Positions 49,099-56,259 of a stretch of DNA of 56,259 nt are shown in pieces. The stretch is from Zipacnadum sp036504235 (GTDB taxonomy: Bacteria > Armatimonadota > Zipacnadia > Zipacnadales > Zipacnadaceae), in assembly GCA_036504235.1 (NCBI GenBank), contig DASXVN010000077.1, forward strand, positions 1-56,259, in the 5' to 3' direction. Under the pieces are notes generated by a model. The model saw only the letters and a program-made list of their open reading frames with translations, did no database searches and was not told the origin of the DNA. Position numbers and translations under genes: made by a program. Every line of letters begins with the position of its first letter. Within the stretch, counting starts at the first letter, position 1.

Positions 49099-50181
49099 TT
49101 ACGCAATCCCGCACAGGCGCTTGCTGATCGCCACGTACTCGCAGTAGTTCGCCCAGGAGACATCCGGGGGCACGCCGTGGTCGATGCCGGGGACGTAGCC
49201 GCCTAGTTCCGCCGTGGCGTAGCGGCTCTCCAGCTCCTGCTTCATCTTCTCGCCGCCGACCGCCAGGACGCGCTTGTCAATGCCGCCGGACAGCAGCACG
49301 TCTCGGCCGTACTCCGCCCGTAGCTCGCCCACGTCAATGCCCGCGGCCACTTCGCACGGCGACATGCCGTTGACTCCGACCTCCAGCCACAGCGGCAGCA
49401 GCAGGCGGAAGTCGCCGTCGCAGTCCTGCATGAACAGCCACTGGCCATAGCTCTGGGCCTTGCCTACCGTGCGCCGGTAGTACGGCATCATGAACTCGCG
49501 GAACATCGCCGGCGAGATCAGCGGCGCGCCCTTGTAGGCCATGTCCTCGTGGCCGCCCATCGAGTCGGTGAGGCCCAGGGGCAGCGTCTTATCCTCCGCC
49601 ACCTCGACCAGCGTCGCGATCTTGTCGTTGTACCAGTGGACAAAGTCCGGCATGTCGTAGAAGGCCATCGCCACCGCCGCGGTGCCCATGTGCTCATGCA
49701 AATCGCCGAAGAAAGAGCCGAAATCCATGAGGTTCACGGCGTGGTCGCGCACGCCCTGTTCCAGGCGCTCCCGCCAGTTGTTGTCCTCGCGGCCCGGGTT
49801 GCTGGGATCAAAGCGCTCGGCGAGCCACTCCATATCCTCCGGCCCGTGAACCGGGTACGAGAGGTAGTGCTCGGCGCCGGCGTCGCGCATCTCGATCCGC
49901 CGCCGGACCACCGCTCCGTTGTGCGTGCGCATGGTCACGTAGGTATCGTCTTCCTCCAGGATCTCGAACTCCCAGCCGGGGTAGAGGCGGGTCTGGGGAC
50001 TGGCGTTGACCATGCCGAAAGGCTCAATGCCGAAGTACTCGTGCAGGTCGGTGACGCCGGCCGGCATCCCCTCGCTCTCCCAGCGGCGCAGGGTCTCGGG
50101 CCAGGGGCCGCCCAGCAGCAGCGGCGGATGATCCACGGGCTCAAAGCGGAAAGTAGCCAGGTATCGTTCTCGGTTGTCCAT
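49099..50181 (-). CDS. Uroporphyrinogen decarboxylase family protein (second paralog)
   Basis: The 360-residue TIM-barrel protein starts MDNRERYLATFRFEPVDHPPLL and has TDSMGGHEDMAYKGAPLISPAMFREFMMPYYRR. FMQDCDGDFRLLLPLWLEVGVNGMSPCEVAAGIDVGELRAEYG and LLSGGIDKRVLAVGG follow, the order seen in URO-D/MtaA proteins. QDCDGD occupies the place of the MtaA zinc motif and keeps one Cys. Such genes in polysaccharide degraders often lie near glycosidases, as here. A role in demethylation is possible but unproven. It lies 55 bases after the UxuA-like gene. Confidence 0.85.
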   Translation of the reverse strand: MDNRERYLATFRFEPVDHPPLLLGGPWPETLRRWESEGMPAGVTDLHEYFGIEPFGMVNASPQTRLYPGWEFEILEEDDTYVTMRTHNGAVVRRRIEMRDAGAEHYLSYPVHGPEDMEWLAERFDPSNPGREDNNWRERLEQGVRDHAVNLMDFGSFFGDLHEHMGTAAVAMAFYDMPDFVHWYNDKIATLVEVAEDKTLPLGLTDSMGGHEDMAYKGAPLISPAMFREFMMPYYRRTVGKAQSYGQWLFMQDCDGDFRLLLPLWLEVGVNGMSPCEVAAGIDVGELRAEYGRDVLLSGGIDKRVLAVGGEKMKQELESRYATAELGGYVPGIDHGVPPDVSWANYCEYVAISKRLCGIA

Positions 50182-50236
50182 CAGGTTAGTCCTTTCGATA
50201 TTACCGGGGCGCTCGGAGGCGCCTCGGCGGTCTAGT

Positions 50237-51124
50237 CTAGAGTACGGCGTCCATCAGACCGCGCAGATAGGCCAGGTTCCAGGCCAGGGTCGCGCCGTCC
50301 GGCTCGAGGCCCAACTGTCCCCACAGGTCTCGCGACTCGGGGGCCGGCGCGGTGCTGAACTTGCCGAAATGCTCCGGGTGCAGCACTCCGTCGTAGCCGA
50401 TTTCCTGCAGCGTCCGCAAGCACGCGACCAGGTCTACCTCGCCGCTGTGCAGTTGCCGCTCCTCACTCTCGCCGGCGAAGCAGCCGGTGGTCTGGCGCAC
50501 ATGCACCGCAAAGACCCACTGGCGCAGCCGGCGGATGGCCTCGGGCACGTCAATCTCCGCCAGGGAGATATTCCCAAAGCAGAACAGCAGCCCGCAGTTG
50601 GGCCGGGCGATGCGGTCAAAGAGTTCCTCGTAGTCCTCCAGGTTGTAGAAGCGGCGGCCGAAGTCCACGCCGTGGTGGCTGCAGATGCGCAGGCCATGGT
50701 CCGCGGCCCGGTCGGCCAGCCACTGGTACCCGCCTACCAGGTTGTCCATGAAGGCCGCGTCGCCTTCCTCGCGGGGCGGATTAGGCAGCCCCAGGCCCAG
50801 CAACTTGACGTCGAGTTGCGCGCTGAGGGCGCACAGAAAGCCCCATTCCTCTTGCTCCTCGGGATTGTCGAGGATGGTCTGCGCCAGGCCGCCGCCCCCA
50901 TAGAGCAGGTCAATAGCGAGCCCCTGCCCGCGAATCTCCCCGACCTGATCGCGCAGCAGGTCGGCGATGTAGTCCAGCGAGGTCCCCGCGCCAAACCAGT
51001 GCTCCCGCGCCTCGCGCCCCAGCATCACGTACAGGGGAATCTGGTCCACGGTGCAGTTCTTCAGAAACTCCACATGATGGGCAAAATCGGTCCGGAATTG
51101 CTCTAAGGGATAAGCCAGTTGCAT
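50237..51124 (-). CDS. TIM-barrel protein, mannonate-dehydratase/xylose-isomerase-like
   Basis: The 295-residue protein resembles UxuA-type TIM barrels. NCGLLFCFGNISLAEID, then IRRLRQWVFAVHVRQTTGC and VDLVACLRTLQEIGYDGVLHPEHFGKF recall the Cys/His metal sites of mannonate dehydratase (FCxG, HxR). The N-terminal half (LAIDLLYGGGGLAQTI, LKLLGLGLPNPP-like VKLLGLGLPNPP) is shorter than UxuA. A uronate dehydratase or isomerase role is inferred. I chose ATG 51124 with AAAGGA eight bases upstream. It is followed by a URO-D-like gene. Confidence 0.75.
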   Translation of the reverse strand: MQLAYPLEQFRTDFAHHVEFLKNCTVDQIPLYVMLGREAREHWFGAGTSLDYIADLLRDQVGEIRGQGLAIDLLYGGGGLAQTILDNPEEQEEWGFLCALSAQLDVKLLGLGLPNPPREEGDAAFMDNLVGGYQWLADRAADHGLRICSHHGVDFGRRFYNLEDYEELFDRIARPNCGLLFCFGNISLAEIDVPEAIRRLRQWVFAVHVRQTTGCFAGESEERQLHSGEVDLVACLRTLQEIGYDGVLHPEHFGKFSTAPAPESRDLWGQLGLEPDGATLAWNLAYLRGLMDAVL

Positions 51125-51243
51125 AGGAGAAGTCCTTTCACCCAGGTTCACGACGGGGGGAGGTTCGACGCGTAAGTCGTGAGACCTTCTGGGGAGGGGG
51201 AACGTGGAACGTGGAAAACAACGGGGGAGGGGGCGTTGCCGTT

Positions 51244-51270
51244 GTAGGGGCGGAGCTTGCTCCGCCCGCG
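51244..51270. repeat. Single palindromic repeat, simple form
   Basis: Identical to 17422-17448: GGGCGGAGC-TT-GCTCCGCCC. This begins a 493-base non-coding gap made of repeats and a terminator. Confidence 0.85.
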
Positions 51271-51318
51271 TCAAGGCGGAAGCCGGAGGCCGGTCGCCAG
51301 TTCAACCTCACCCCCCAA

Positions 51319-51352
51319 CCCCCTCTCCCGCGGGAGACCTTGGGAGAGGGGG
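51319..51352. repeat. CCCTCTCCC hairpin repeat
   Basis: CCCCCTCTCCC and GGGAGAGGGGG pair over 11 bp around GCGGGAGACCTT. The loop is nearly the reverse complement of the loop at 37136-37147. Confidence 0.85.
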
Positions 51353-51397
51353 GGAACGGCGCGGCGGCGACAACCGGGGACGAGCCGTTGCCGTACT

Positions 51398-51487
51398 GTA
51401 GGGCGGGGGCTACGTCCCCCGCCGGCCGTTGGCGTTGCCGCTGTAGGGGCGGAAGTTTTCGCGTCCGCGCGAAAATCTCCGCCCGCG
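51398..51487. repeat. Two single palindromic repeats of different types in tandem
   Basis: 51398-51424 is GGGCGGGGGC-TACG-TCCCCCGCC. 51443-51487 is GTAGGGGCGGAAGTT, hairpin TTCGCG-TCCG-CGCGAA, AATCTCCGCCCGCG. The second is the left half of the 40762-40879 arms with another loop. Confidence 0.88.
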
Positions 51488-51553
51488 CCTGGCGAGAACT
51501 GTGGCTTAGCGGTCGCCGGGACCCACCCGCGGCGCTGACGCTCCCCCCACCCG

Positions 51554-51593
51554 CGAAAACAATACCGGCTGCCCCTCAAGCGGCAGCCGGTAT
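51554..51593 (-). terminator. Intrinsic terminator of the large glycosidase gene
   Basis: Minus strand: ATACCGGCTGCC, 8-base loop, GGCAGCCGGTAT, then TGTTTTC. A 12-bp perfect stem 25 bases after the stop at 51618. Confidence 0.85.
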
Positions 51594-51617
51594 CTTCGTG
51601 CCTGTTAGTCGTTACGC

Positions 51618-53960
51618 CTACTCGAACCGCAACACGGCCCCGTTCTGCCCGCCCAGCGGCACCGTCAGCACCTCGCCGGCCTTGACGCTGACCTCCACGC
51701 CGCTCAGGCGGCCGGGGGCTTCCCCGGTTACCTCGGCCAGCAGGTCGCGGACGCGGCAGCTCTGGCCGGCCTGCAGCCCCAGCGCCGCCGGATCGAGCAG
51801 CGTCAGCGGGGCCTCCACCGGCTCCGGGTTGAAGTTGACCAGCACCACCGACAGGCCCCCCTCGTGCGCCCGGGCGAAGGCCAGCACACCGGCCGCGCTC
51901 GTGGCTACGCTGTCCAGGTCCATGTCCGCCCGCGCGAGTTCGCCGTACTTGCGGCGCAGCCCAAAGGCCTCGCCGACCCAGAGGTAGGCCGCCGCCTGCG
52001 CCGGCGTGTCGCTGTCCACTGGCCGGAAGGTGGCGTGCTCCGTCATCTCCGTCTCGTTGGCATACGCCCGCTCCTGCTCGGACTGGTAGAACGAGTCGTT
52101 CAGCCGCGGCATCTGGGTGCTGAAGAAGGCATACAGCGACCAGGGGCGCGTGATCCCGGCCACGCCGGTGACGTCGCTCCAGGAGCGCGTATGCGGCAGC
52201 CGCGACAGGTAGACATCGTGGATGAACTCGACCGTCTCCTGCGGAGTCAGCGGCGTCTTGCGGCAGGGCACGGTGGGCGGCCCCTCCGGCCAGGGGCAAG
52301 CCTCGGCCGCGTCCGTAACTTCCTGGATCAGGTAGCCGCCGGCCTCCGGGAAGTAGAAATGCCCCTCGCCATACTCGTCCTTGACCGCCTGCCGGATCTG
52401 GCGGAACAGGGGAATGACGCCCTTGGAGCTCTCGCCGGGCCAGGGATAGCGCCGGTAGTTGGGCATCATCGGGTTCATCGAGTCAATGAACACGCCGTCC
52501 AGCCCCAGCCGGGCGGCGTTGAGGAAGCTCCGCTGCCAGAACGCCCGCCAGCCGTGGCTGGTCGTGTCCGGGGCGCACAGCTCCGGGAAGGGGAAGTACA
52601 GGTAGGGGTCCGGCCGGCCGAACCCCGGCTCGGTCCCCGGCCAGCTCGGATTCTTGATCATCTCGTTCGGGATGGGATGCTTCTGGTAGGTCCACCAGTC
52701 CGGATACTTCTGCACCGGCTCGGCCGGCCAGGGCAGGCCGCCGCCGGTGATCCAGCAGATCGCCTGCATGCCCTTCCCGTGGATGTACTCGGTCAGCTTG
52801 AGCAGGCTGGCCTCGCCGCCGTGCGCCGCCTTGGGGGCGTACACGTCGTTCACCGGCATGATGCAGCAGGCGTTCTCGCAGATGCGCACCTCTTTGTTGT
52901 AGCGCGTGTCCTCCCAGGTGCCGCCGATCCAGAAGCCGGTGGCGTTCATCTCCGCGGCCCGGTCCACATATGGGAGCAGGAAGGTGAAATCGGTGCCCTC
53001 GCCCAGGAAGGGCGGCGTGGAGACCACGAACAGGTCGCCCAGCGCGTCCCAGTTCTCCTGGGGCCCCTGCGCGCCATGCTCAGCCACCAGCCAGTCCCGG
53101 TACGCGGCCATCATCGGGCGGTAGTGCCCGGTGAAAGCCACGAGTTGGATCGGCTCCAGGGTGACGCTCTCGGCGGGGCGCAGGTAGCGGGCGTACCAGA
53201 GCTGCAGATTCGCCTGCCCGGTCTGCGTCGCGTCGTGGCCCTCCAGGCGGAAGTACGTCATGCAGGTCTCATCCACCCAGCTCAGCAGCAGCCCCGCGCC
53301 CTGCCCGCCGGCCGCTTGCGGGTTATAGGCCATCACGTACGGCATGCGCAGCCCGTGCGGGGAGGTGGTGACGTTGATCGTGCAGTCGCCCATGAGGGAG
53401 AAGGGCCAGCGGTTGTGGAAGAAGGGATAGCCCATCTCCGGGGTGACGACGTCCAGCGTCTCCCAGCCGCCGAAATCCAGCCCGGCGAAGTGGTACTCCA
53501 CGCCCCCCGGATTGTTGCTGTAGTGGTAGAGGTCGCCGGCGATAGCGCTGACGTTCTCCTGCTGCCAGCCCTGCGGGTAGCGGTCGATCAGCACCTCGTG
53601 GTCCCGCAGGTTCTTGAGCCCCAGCGTCAGTTCGGCCCAGGGAGAATCGGCGCTCAGCCGCCAGGTCTGCGTGACCTCCAGCCCCGCCCCGCGTGAGACG
53701 ATGACCAATTCCTGCAGCGTCTCGTCGGTGGCGACGAGCAGTTCGCTCTCCACGACCGCCATCGCCGACAGCCGCAGTTCCTCGTCGTCGCAGACCAGCA
53801 CCAGATCAGGCGCGCCGCGGTCCTCCGCCTCGGTAAAAAAGCGAGTGCCGGAGGCCAGTTCCGTCACCTGGCGCAAGGCGCCGCCGCGTTGTACGTCAAA
53901 CTGCAGGGAAACCAGATCGTTGCGTAACTCTAGGGTATCGGAAGGGGAAAGCCCTTGCAT
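51618..53960 (-). CDS. Large TIM-barrel glycoside hydrolase (alpha-galactosidase-like)
   Basis: The 780-residue protein has an N-terminal beta-supersandwich (residues about 1-285). A TIM barrel follows (about 300-640: GFWIGGTWEDTRYNKEVR, HGKGMQAICWITGGGLPW, RLGLDGVFIDSMNPMMP), and then a C-terminal beta domain. This is the layout of clan GH-D/GH36 and similar enzymes. The Asp in GVFIDS is a plausible nucleophile, but the KxDxN signature is absent, so the family may be new or distant. There is no signal peptide. I chose ATG 53960 with AGGAGC upstream. It is followed by its own terminator. Confidence 0.75.
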   Translation of the reverse strand: MQGLSPSDTLELRNDLVSLQFDVQRGGALRQVTELASGTRFFTEAEDRGAPDLVLVCDDEELRLSAMAVVESELLVATDETLQELVIVSRGAGLEVTQTWRLSADSPWAELTLGLKNLRDHEVLIDRYPQGWQQENVSAIAGDLYHYSNNPGGVEYHFAGLDFGGWETLDVVTPEMGYPFFHNRWPFSLMGDCTINVTTSPHGLRMPYVMAYNPQAAGGQGAGLLLSWVDETCMTYFRLEGHDATQTGQANLQLWYARYLRPAESVTLEPIQLVAFTGHYRPMMAAYRDWLVAEHGAQGPQENWDALGDLFVVSTPPFLGEGTDFTFLLPYVDRAAEMNATGFWIGGTWEDTRYNKEVRICENACCIMPVNDVYAPKAAHGGEASLLKLTEYIHGKGMQAICWITGGGLPWPAEPVQKYPDWWTYQKHPIPNEMIKNPSWPGTEPGFGRPDPYLYFPFPELCAPDTTSHGWRAFWQRSFLNAARLGLDGVFIDSMNPMMPNYRRYPWPGESSKGVIPLFRQIRQAVKDEYGEGHFYFPEAGGYLIQEVTDAAEACPWPEGPPTVPCRKTPLTPQETVEFIHDVYLSRLPHTRSWSDVTGVAGITRPWSLYAFFSTQMPRLNDSFYQSEQERAYANETEMTEHATFRPVDSDTPAQAAAYLWVGEAFGLRRKYGELARADMDLDSVATSAAGVLAFARAHEGGLSVVLVNFNPEPVEAPLTLLDPAALGLQAGQSCRVRDLLAEVTGEAPGRLSGVEVSVKAGEVLTVPLGGQNGAVLRFE

Positions 53961-54098
53961 GATGCCTGCTCCTGTGTATCGGGATTGCCCATGTCCCATG
54001 GGCGCCGAGCGTGGTCTGAGTGCAACCACGTCGAGTTGGCGGGGGGATTCGCTACCGGAACCCTCGACACCTGCTCCGCCCCGGCCTATCCTCCAGAC

Positions 54099-54132
54099 CA
54101 AAGAAAGGGGGCGCTCCCGCAGGGAACGCCCC
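54099..54132 (-). terminator. Intrinsic terminator of the small secreted protein gene
   Basis: Minus strand: GGGGCGTTCCC, loop TGC, GGGAGCGCCCC, then CTTTCTTTGG. An 11-bp stem with one G-T pair, 57 bases after the stop at 54189. Confidence 0.9.
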
Positions 54133-54188
54133 GTGTGGTGCAGACGAATCGCCGCCGCCGGCCTCAGCGAGCGGCGGGCGCTGGTCGG

Positions 54189-54683
54189 CTACACGGGCGG
54201 CAGTACGACCGAGAAGTAGGTCGCCCAGTTGCCCTTGGCCATGATCTTGGTGCCCGCGGCCCAGGCGCCGGCGTCGTGGAAGATCTCGTTCCCGTTGCGA
54301 TCCTGCACGCCGGTGTCGAAGATAGCATCGGCTTGCGCGGCGAGGTAGAGGGTGCCGGAGACGTCATTGAGGGGAATGGTGTAGGTGTCGGTGGTTGCCC
54401 CGGCGAGACCCCCGTGCTTGAAAGCGAACTTGCCCGGAGCGGCCTTGGTGGGCGCCACGCGGCCCACATACAGGTGGGTATCCAAGAGACCCCAGTTCGG
54501 CTCGGTAACGTTGTAGGTCACAATCAGGTTGCTACCGTCGAGGGATACGTCCACGGTGCCGATTTGGACGGTCTTGTCGGCCAGCAGCGGGACGGAGGCC
54601 GGCAAGCTGAGGGACGCGAAGGAGACTCCGCAGGCCAGGACGGCGACGACGAACAGGCAGACGACAGGCACGAGACTGCGCAT
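54189..54683 (-). CDS. Small secreted protein of unknown function
   Basis: The 164-residue protein has a signal peptide (VPVVCLFVVAVLACGVSFA). The mature part is all-beta with KTVQIGTVDVSLDGSNLIVTYNVTEPNWGLLDTHLYVG and a Gly/Ala-rich end. This looks like a single beta-sandwich domain seen in secreted proteins of environmental bacteria; I cannot name the family. GGGGAGGAA precedes the ATG. It is a monocistronic unit between a strong promoter and a strong terminator, with a leader of about 150 bases, so it may be abundant or regulated. Confidence 0.8.
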   Translation of the reverse strand: MRSLVPVVCLFVVAVLACGVSFASLSLPASVPLLADKTVQIGTVDVSLDGSNLIVTYNVTEPNWGLLDTHLYVGRVAPTKAAPGKFAFKHGGLAGATTDTYTIPLNDVSGTLYLAAQADAIFDTGVQDRNGNEIFHDAGAWAAGTKIMAKGNWATYFSVVLPPV

Positions 54684-54808
54684 AGCAATTCCTCCCCAAA
54701 CGATTTGAGCCGGACCCTGTCCTGCCTAAACCGAGTTGCGAGATACGCGCGTGCCATGTCTGCGAAAAACTAGTCAGCGAGGCCCCAGTACGGCAGAGAA
54801 ATCGCCCG

Positions 54809-54840
54809 ACTTTCTGCCCCCTAATGCTCGAGCAGAAAGT
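54809..54840 (-). promoter_or_regulatory. Hairpin at the 5' end of the small secreted protein leader
   Basis: ACTTTCTGC and GCAGAAAGT pair perfectly (9 bp) around a 14-base loop. It lies right where RNA from the promoter at 54843-54872 should begin, so it could stabilise the 5' end or be an operator. I found no match to a riboswitch I know in the rest of the leader. Confidence 0.55.
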
Positions 54841-54842
54841 AA

Positions 54843-54872
54843 ATTCTATAGCGGTACCCGCCGGCATGTCAA
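54843..54872 (-). promoter_or_regulatory. Sigma70-type promoter of the small secreted protein gene
   Basis: Minus strand: TTGACA (54872-54867), then TAGAAT after 18 bp (54848-54843) or TATAGA after 16 bp. The -35 is perfect. Confidence 0.8.
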
Positions 54873-54899
54873 GCCCCCGGCTATCCCCGCCCGCCGCGG

Positions 54900-56120
54900 T
54901 TAACCCACCTCCGCCCCGATCTCCTTAGCCGCCGCCGCCCACTCCCGCAGCCGCTCGGGCCGGCCGTTGAGCGTCTCCAGTTCCTGCAAGGTCACGTGCA
55001 GAGGCACGCCCCGGGCGATTTCCAGCCCGCGCTGGAGATGCTCCCGAATCGGGCCCATCTCCGGCATGAAGACCACATCCGTCGCCTTCTGCCGCCACTC
55101 GATACAGTAGCGGTCGCCGGTCGCCGCCACCAGCTTGCCCAGGTCCGTCCACGGCGAGCAGACGAACTTGCGCAGGTTGGGGATGCCCAGAACTTGCGGG
55201 ATCTTGCGGGTCAGGTCCTCGCAGCAGCCATAGTAGGTCAGCCCCGAGCGCGCCAGAATCGGCTTCTGGTAATTGAGCAGGAACTCCTCATACTGGGCGG
55301 GGCCCACGCTCTGGAACTCCTGGCTCTCCCCGCGCCCCCACAGGTCCTGTTGCCGCACGTGTACGCCGTCGAAGTCCGGCAGCGGCAGATCGTCGCAGGC
55401 CATGATCCCCGGGTCGTTGAGCGTCAGCACCCCGGCCTGCTCGTACTGATCGAGAATCCCCAGGGTCCCGTCGCGCAGGATGCCCATCAGCCGGTGCACC
55501 CACTCCGGCCGGTCCATCATGGCGAAGAGCAACTCCTCCATCCCGCACAGTTGCATCGCATACCCGTGCAGCCAGGCGCCGGGGGTGGGGTTGCCGGTGT
55601 ACATCTGCACCGGGAAGAGGTCCGCGAGCAACTCGCTAGTGCGCTCCAACGCCTCCCGCGTGGCGGCCTCGTCGTAGACGTAGCGCGGAGGCACGATCTT
55701 CTCGATATCGCGCTCCTCGCGAATCGGGTGGACGTAATGCCACGCCCCGCCCGGCACGTCGGTCTTGGTATAGCCAATGGGCAGCCCCCACATGTGCTCG
55801 CCCTGCAGGCGCATCACCGTAATCACCCAGAAGGGCTCGATCACGCTGTCATCGCCGATCCACTGCTTGTAGAGCGTCTGGCGCAGGCGGTACTCAATAT
55901 CCTGCAGCCAGGGGTCCGCGCACTTGCAGTCCGCGCGCGGCAGCAGTTCCTCCCAGCACCCCGGATGCGCCACCACCGGCGGCCGCTCGGGAACGCGCAA
56001 CGAGTTGACGTCCGTCCACAGCTTCAGCCGGTAGGCCTGCTCTTCACCGTAGTAGTACTCCGCGACCTGTCGCGCGAGGTCGCGCACGATCTCCCGTTCG
56101 GACTGCAGTTCCGTGGCCAT
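54900..56120 (-). CDS. Uroporphyrinogen decarboxylase family protein (third paralog)
   Basis: The 406-residue protein is longer than usual for the family and starts MATELQSEREIVRDLARQVAEYY. A Cys-rich PRADCKCADPW segment lies near residue 70. URO-D barrel elements: GYAMQLCGMEELLFAMMDRPEWVHRLM, VLTLNDPGIMACDDLPLPDF, YYGCCEDLTRKIPQVLGIPNLRKFVCSPWTDLGKL and VFMPEMGPIREHLQRG. YGCCED places cysteines where MtaA has its zinc ligands, so zinc-dependent methyl transfer is more plausible here than in the other two paralogs. ATG 56120 has AGGGAGA upstream. Confidence 0.83.
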   Translation of the reverse strand: MATELQSEREIVRDLARQVAEYYYGEEQAYRLKLWTDVNSLRVPERPPVVAHPGCWEELLPRADCKCADPWLQDIEYRLRQTLYKQWIGDDSVIEPFWVITVMRLQGEHMWGLPIGYTKTDVPGGAWHYVHPIREERDIEKIVPPRYVYDEAATREALERTSELLADLFPVQMYTGNPTPGAWLHGYAMQLCGMEELLFAMMDRPEWVHRLMGILRDGTLGILDQYEQAGVLTLNDPGIMACDDLPLPDFDGVHVRQQDLWGRGESQEFQSVGPAQYEEFLLNYQKPILARSGLTYYGCCEDLTRKIPQVLGIPNLRKFVCSPWTDLGKLVAATGDRYCIEWRQKATDVVFMPEMGPIREHLQRGLEIARGVPLHVTLQELETLNGRPERLREWAAAAKEIGAEVG

Positions 56121-56199
56121 CAGGATTCTCCCTAAGCATGATGTCGGCGAACGGGCGGCTATTCGCCAAGGGGGGAGACTTCGCCTGCCTGGAAATCCC

Positions 56200-56259
56200 C
56201 GGAGGGGCCGAATACGAGGACGGCCTGCAACGCAGGCCGCCACAAGTATCCGGCCCACG
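56200..56259. repeat. Partial copy of the GGAGGGGCCG repeat at the window end
   Basis: GGAGGGGCCGAATACGAGG, hairpin CGGCCTGC-AAC-GCAGGCCG, then CCACAAGTATCCGGCCC. It follows the left half of 32827-32959 in order, with a different hairpin stem and loop. The right half lies outside the window. Confidence 0.85.

Noticed and set aside
11111..51487. Possible CRISPR array from recurring palindromic units
   Set aside because: Units are scattered singly or in inverted pairs between genes, not evenly spaced, with no spacers and no cas genes.
51864..53696. 610-residue plus-strand open frame
   Set aside because: Antisense to the large glycosidase, which has domain structure, a Shine-Dalgarno site and a terminator.
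54684..54808. c-di-GMP or other known riboswitch in the leader
   Set aside because: I could not match the conserved core of any class I know.

Overview
The window is GC-rich bacterial chromosomal DNA with no rRNA, tRNA, phage or plasmid genes that I can see. The gene content suggests a rod-shaped bacterium living on plant or algal polysaccharides. It includes MreBCD, exported proteins with copper-amine-oxidase-like 'stalk' domains, many TIM-barrel sugar epimerases, three uroporphyrinogen-decarboxylase-like (URO-D) paralogs, beta-helix proteins and several glycosidase-like proteins. Armatimonadota or a neighbouring uncultured phylum fits best, but this is inference from gene content; no phylogenetic marker was analysed.

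Layout. 0.1-5.4 kb: a minus-strand operon of pyruvate kinase, KDPG-type aldolase, DUF366, queE, a 2-hydroxyacyl-CoA-dehydratase-like protein and a secreted Pro/Thr-rich protein. 5.5-11 kb: plus-strand genes for a DnaA-domain-I-like protein, a stalk/phosphodiester-glycosidase protein and a lipoprotein six-hairpin glycosidase. 11.2-21.1 kb, minus strand: GHL10-like glycosidase, ABC exporter, single-domain response regulator, then a sugar and inositol catabolic block (xylB, cyclophilin-like, glycerate kinase, TIM-barrel epimerase, iolB). 21.2-25.8 kb, plus strand: parvulin foldase with a stalk domain and two membrane glycosyltransferases. 25.9-32.7 kb: a minus-strand unit of TIM-barrel epimerase, amrS, ubiB-like kinase, maf, mreB, mreC and mreD. 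33-39.7 kb, minus strand: TPR membrane protein, GNAT, DUF1232, alcohol dehydrogenase, aldo/keto reductase, URO-D-like and beta-helix proteins. 39.8-42 kb, plus strand: NmrA-like protein and MsrB-MsrA fusion. 42.4-56.1 kb: GH55-like protein, GT4, thiE, two propeller proteins, URO-D-like protein, UxuA-like protein, large glycosidase, small secreted protein and a third URO-D-like protein.

The most striking content is between the genes. Almost every larger gap is built from short palindromic repeats, as single hairpins or as inverted pairs that could fold into four-way junctions. In one family the outer and inner arms are conserved and the side-hairpin stems change completely from copy to copy, while the apical loop stays GTCYGC. 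One copy sits between the convergent ends of a glycosyltransferase gene and mreD, flanked by a 25-bp direct duplication that restores both gene ends. This looks like the footprint of an insertion. No transposase (RAYT-like or other) is encoded here, so any mobilising protein must lie elsewhere.

Several strong sigma70-type promoters and intrinsic terminators can be read directly. They define transcription units and settle some start codons.
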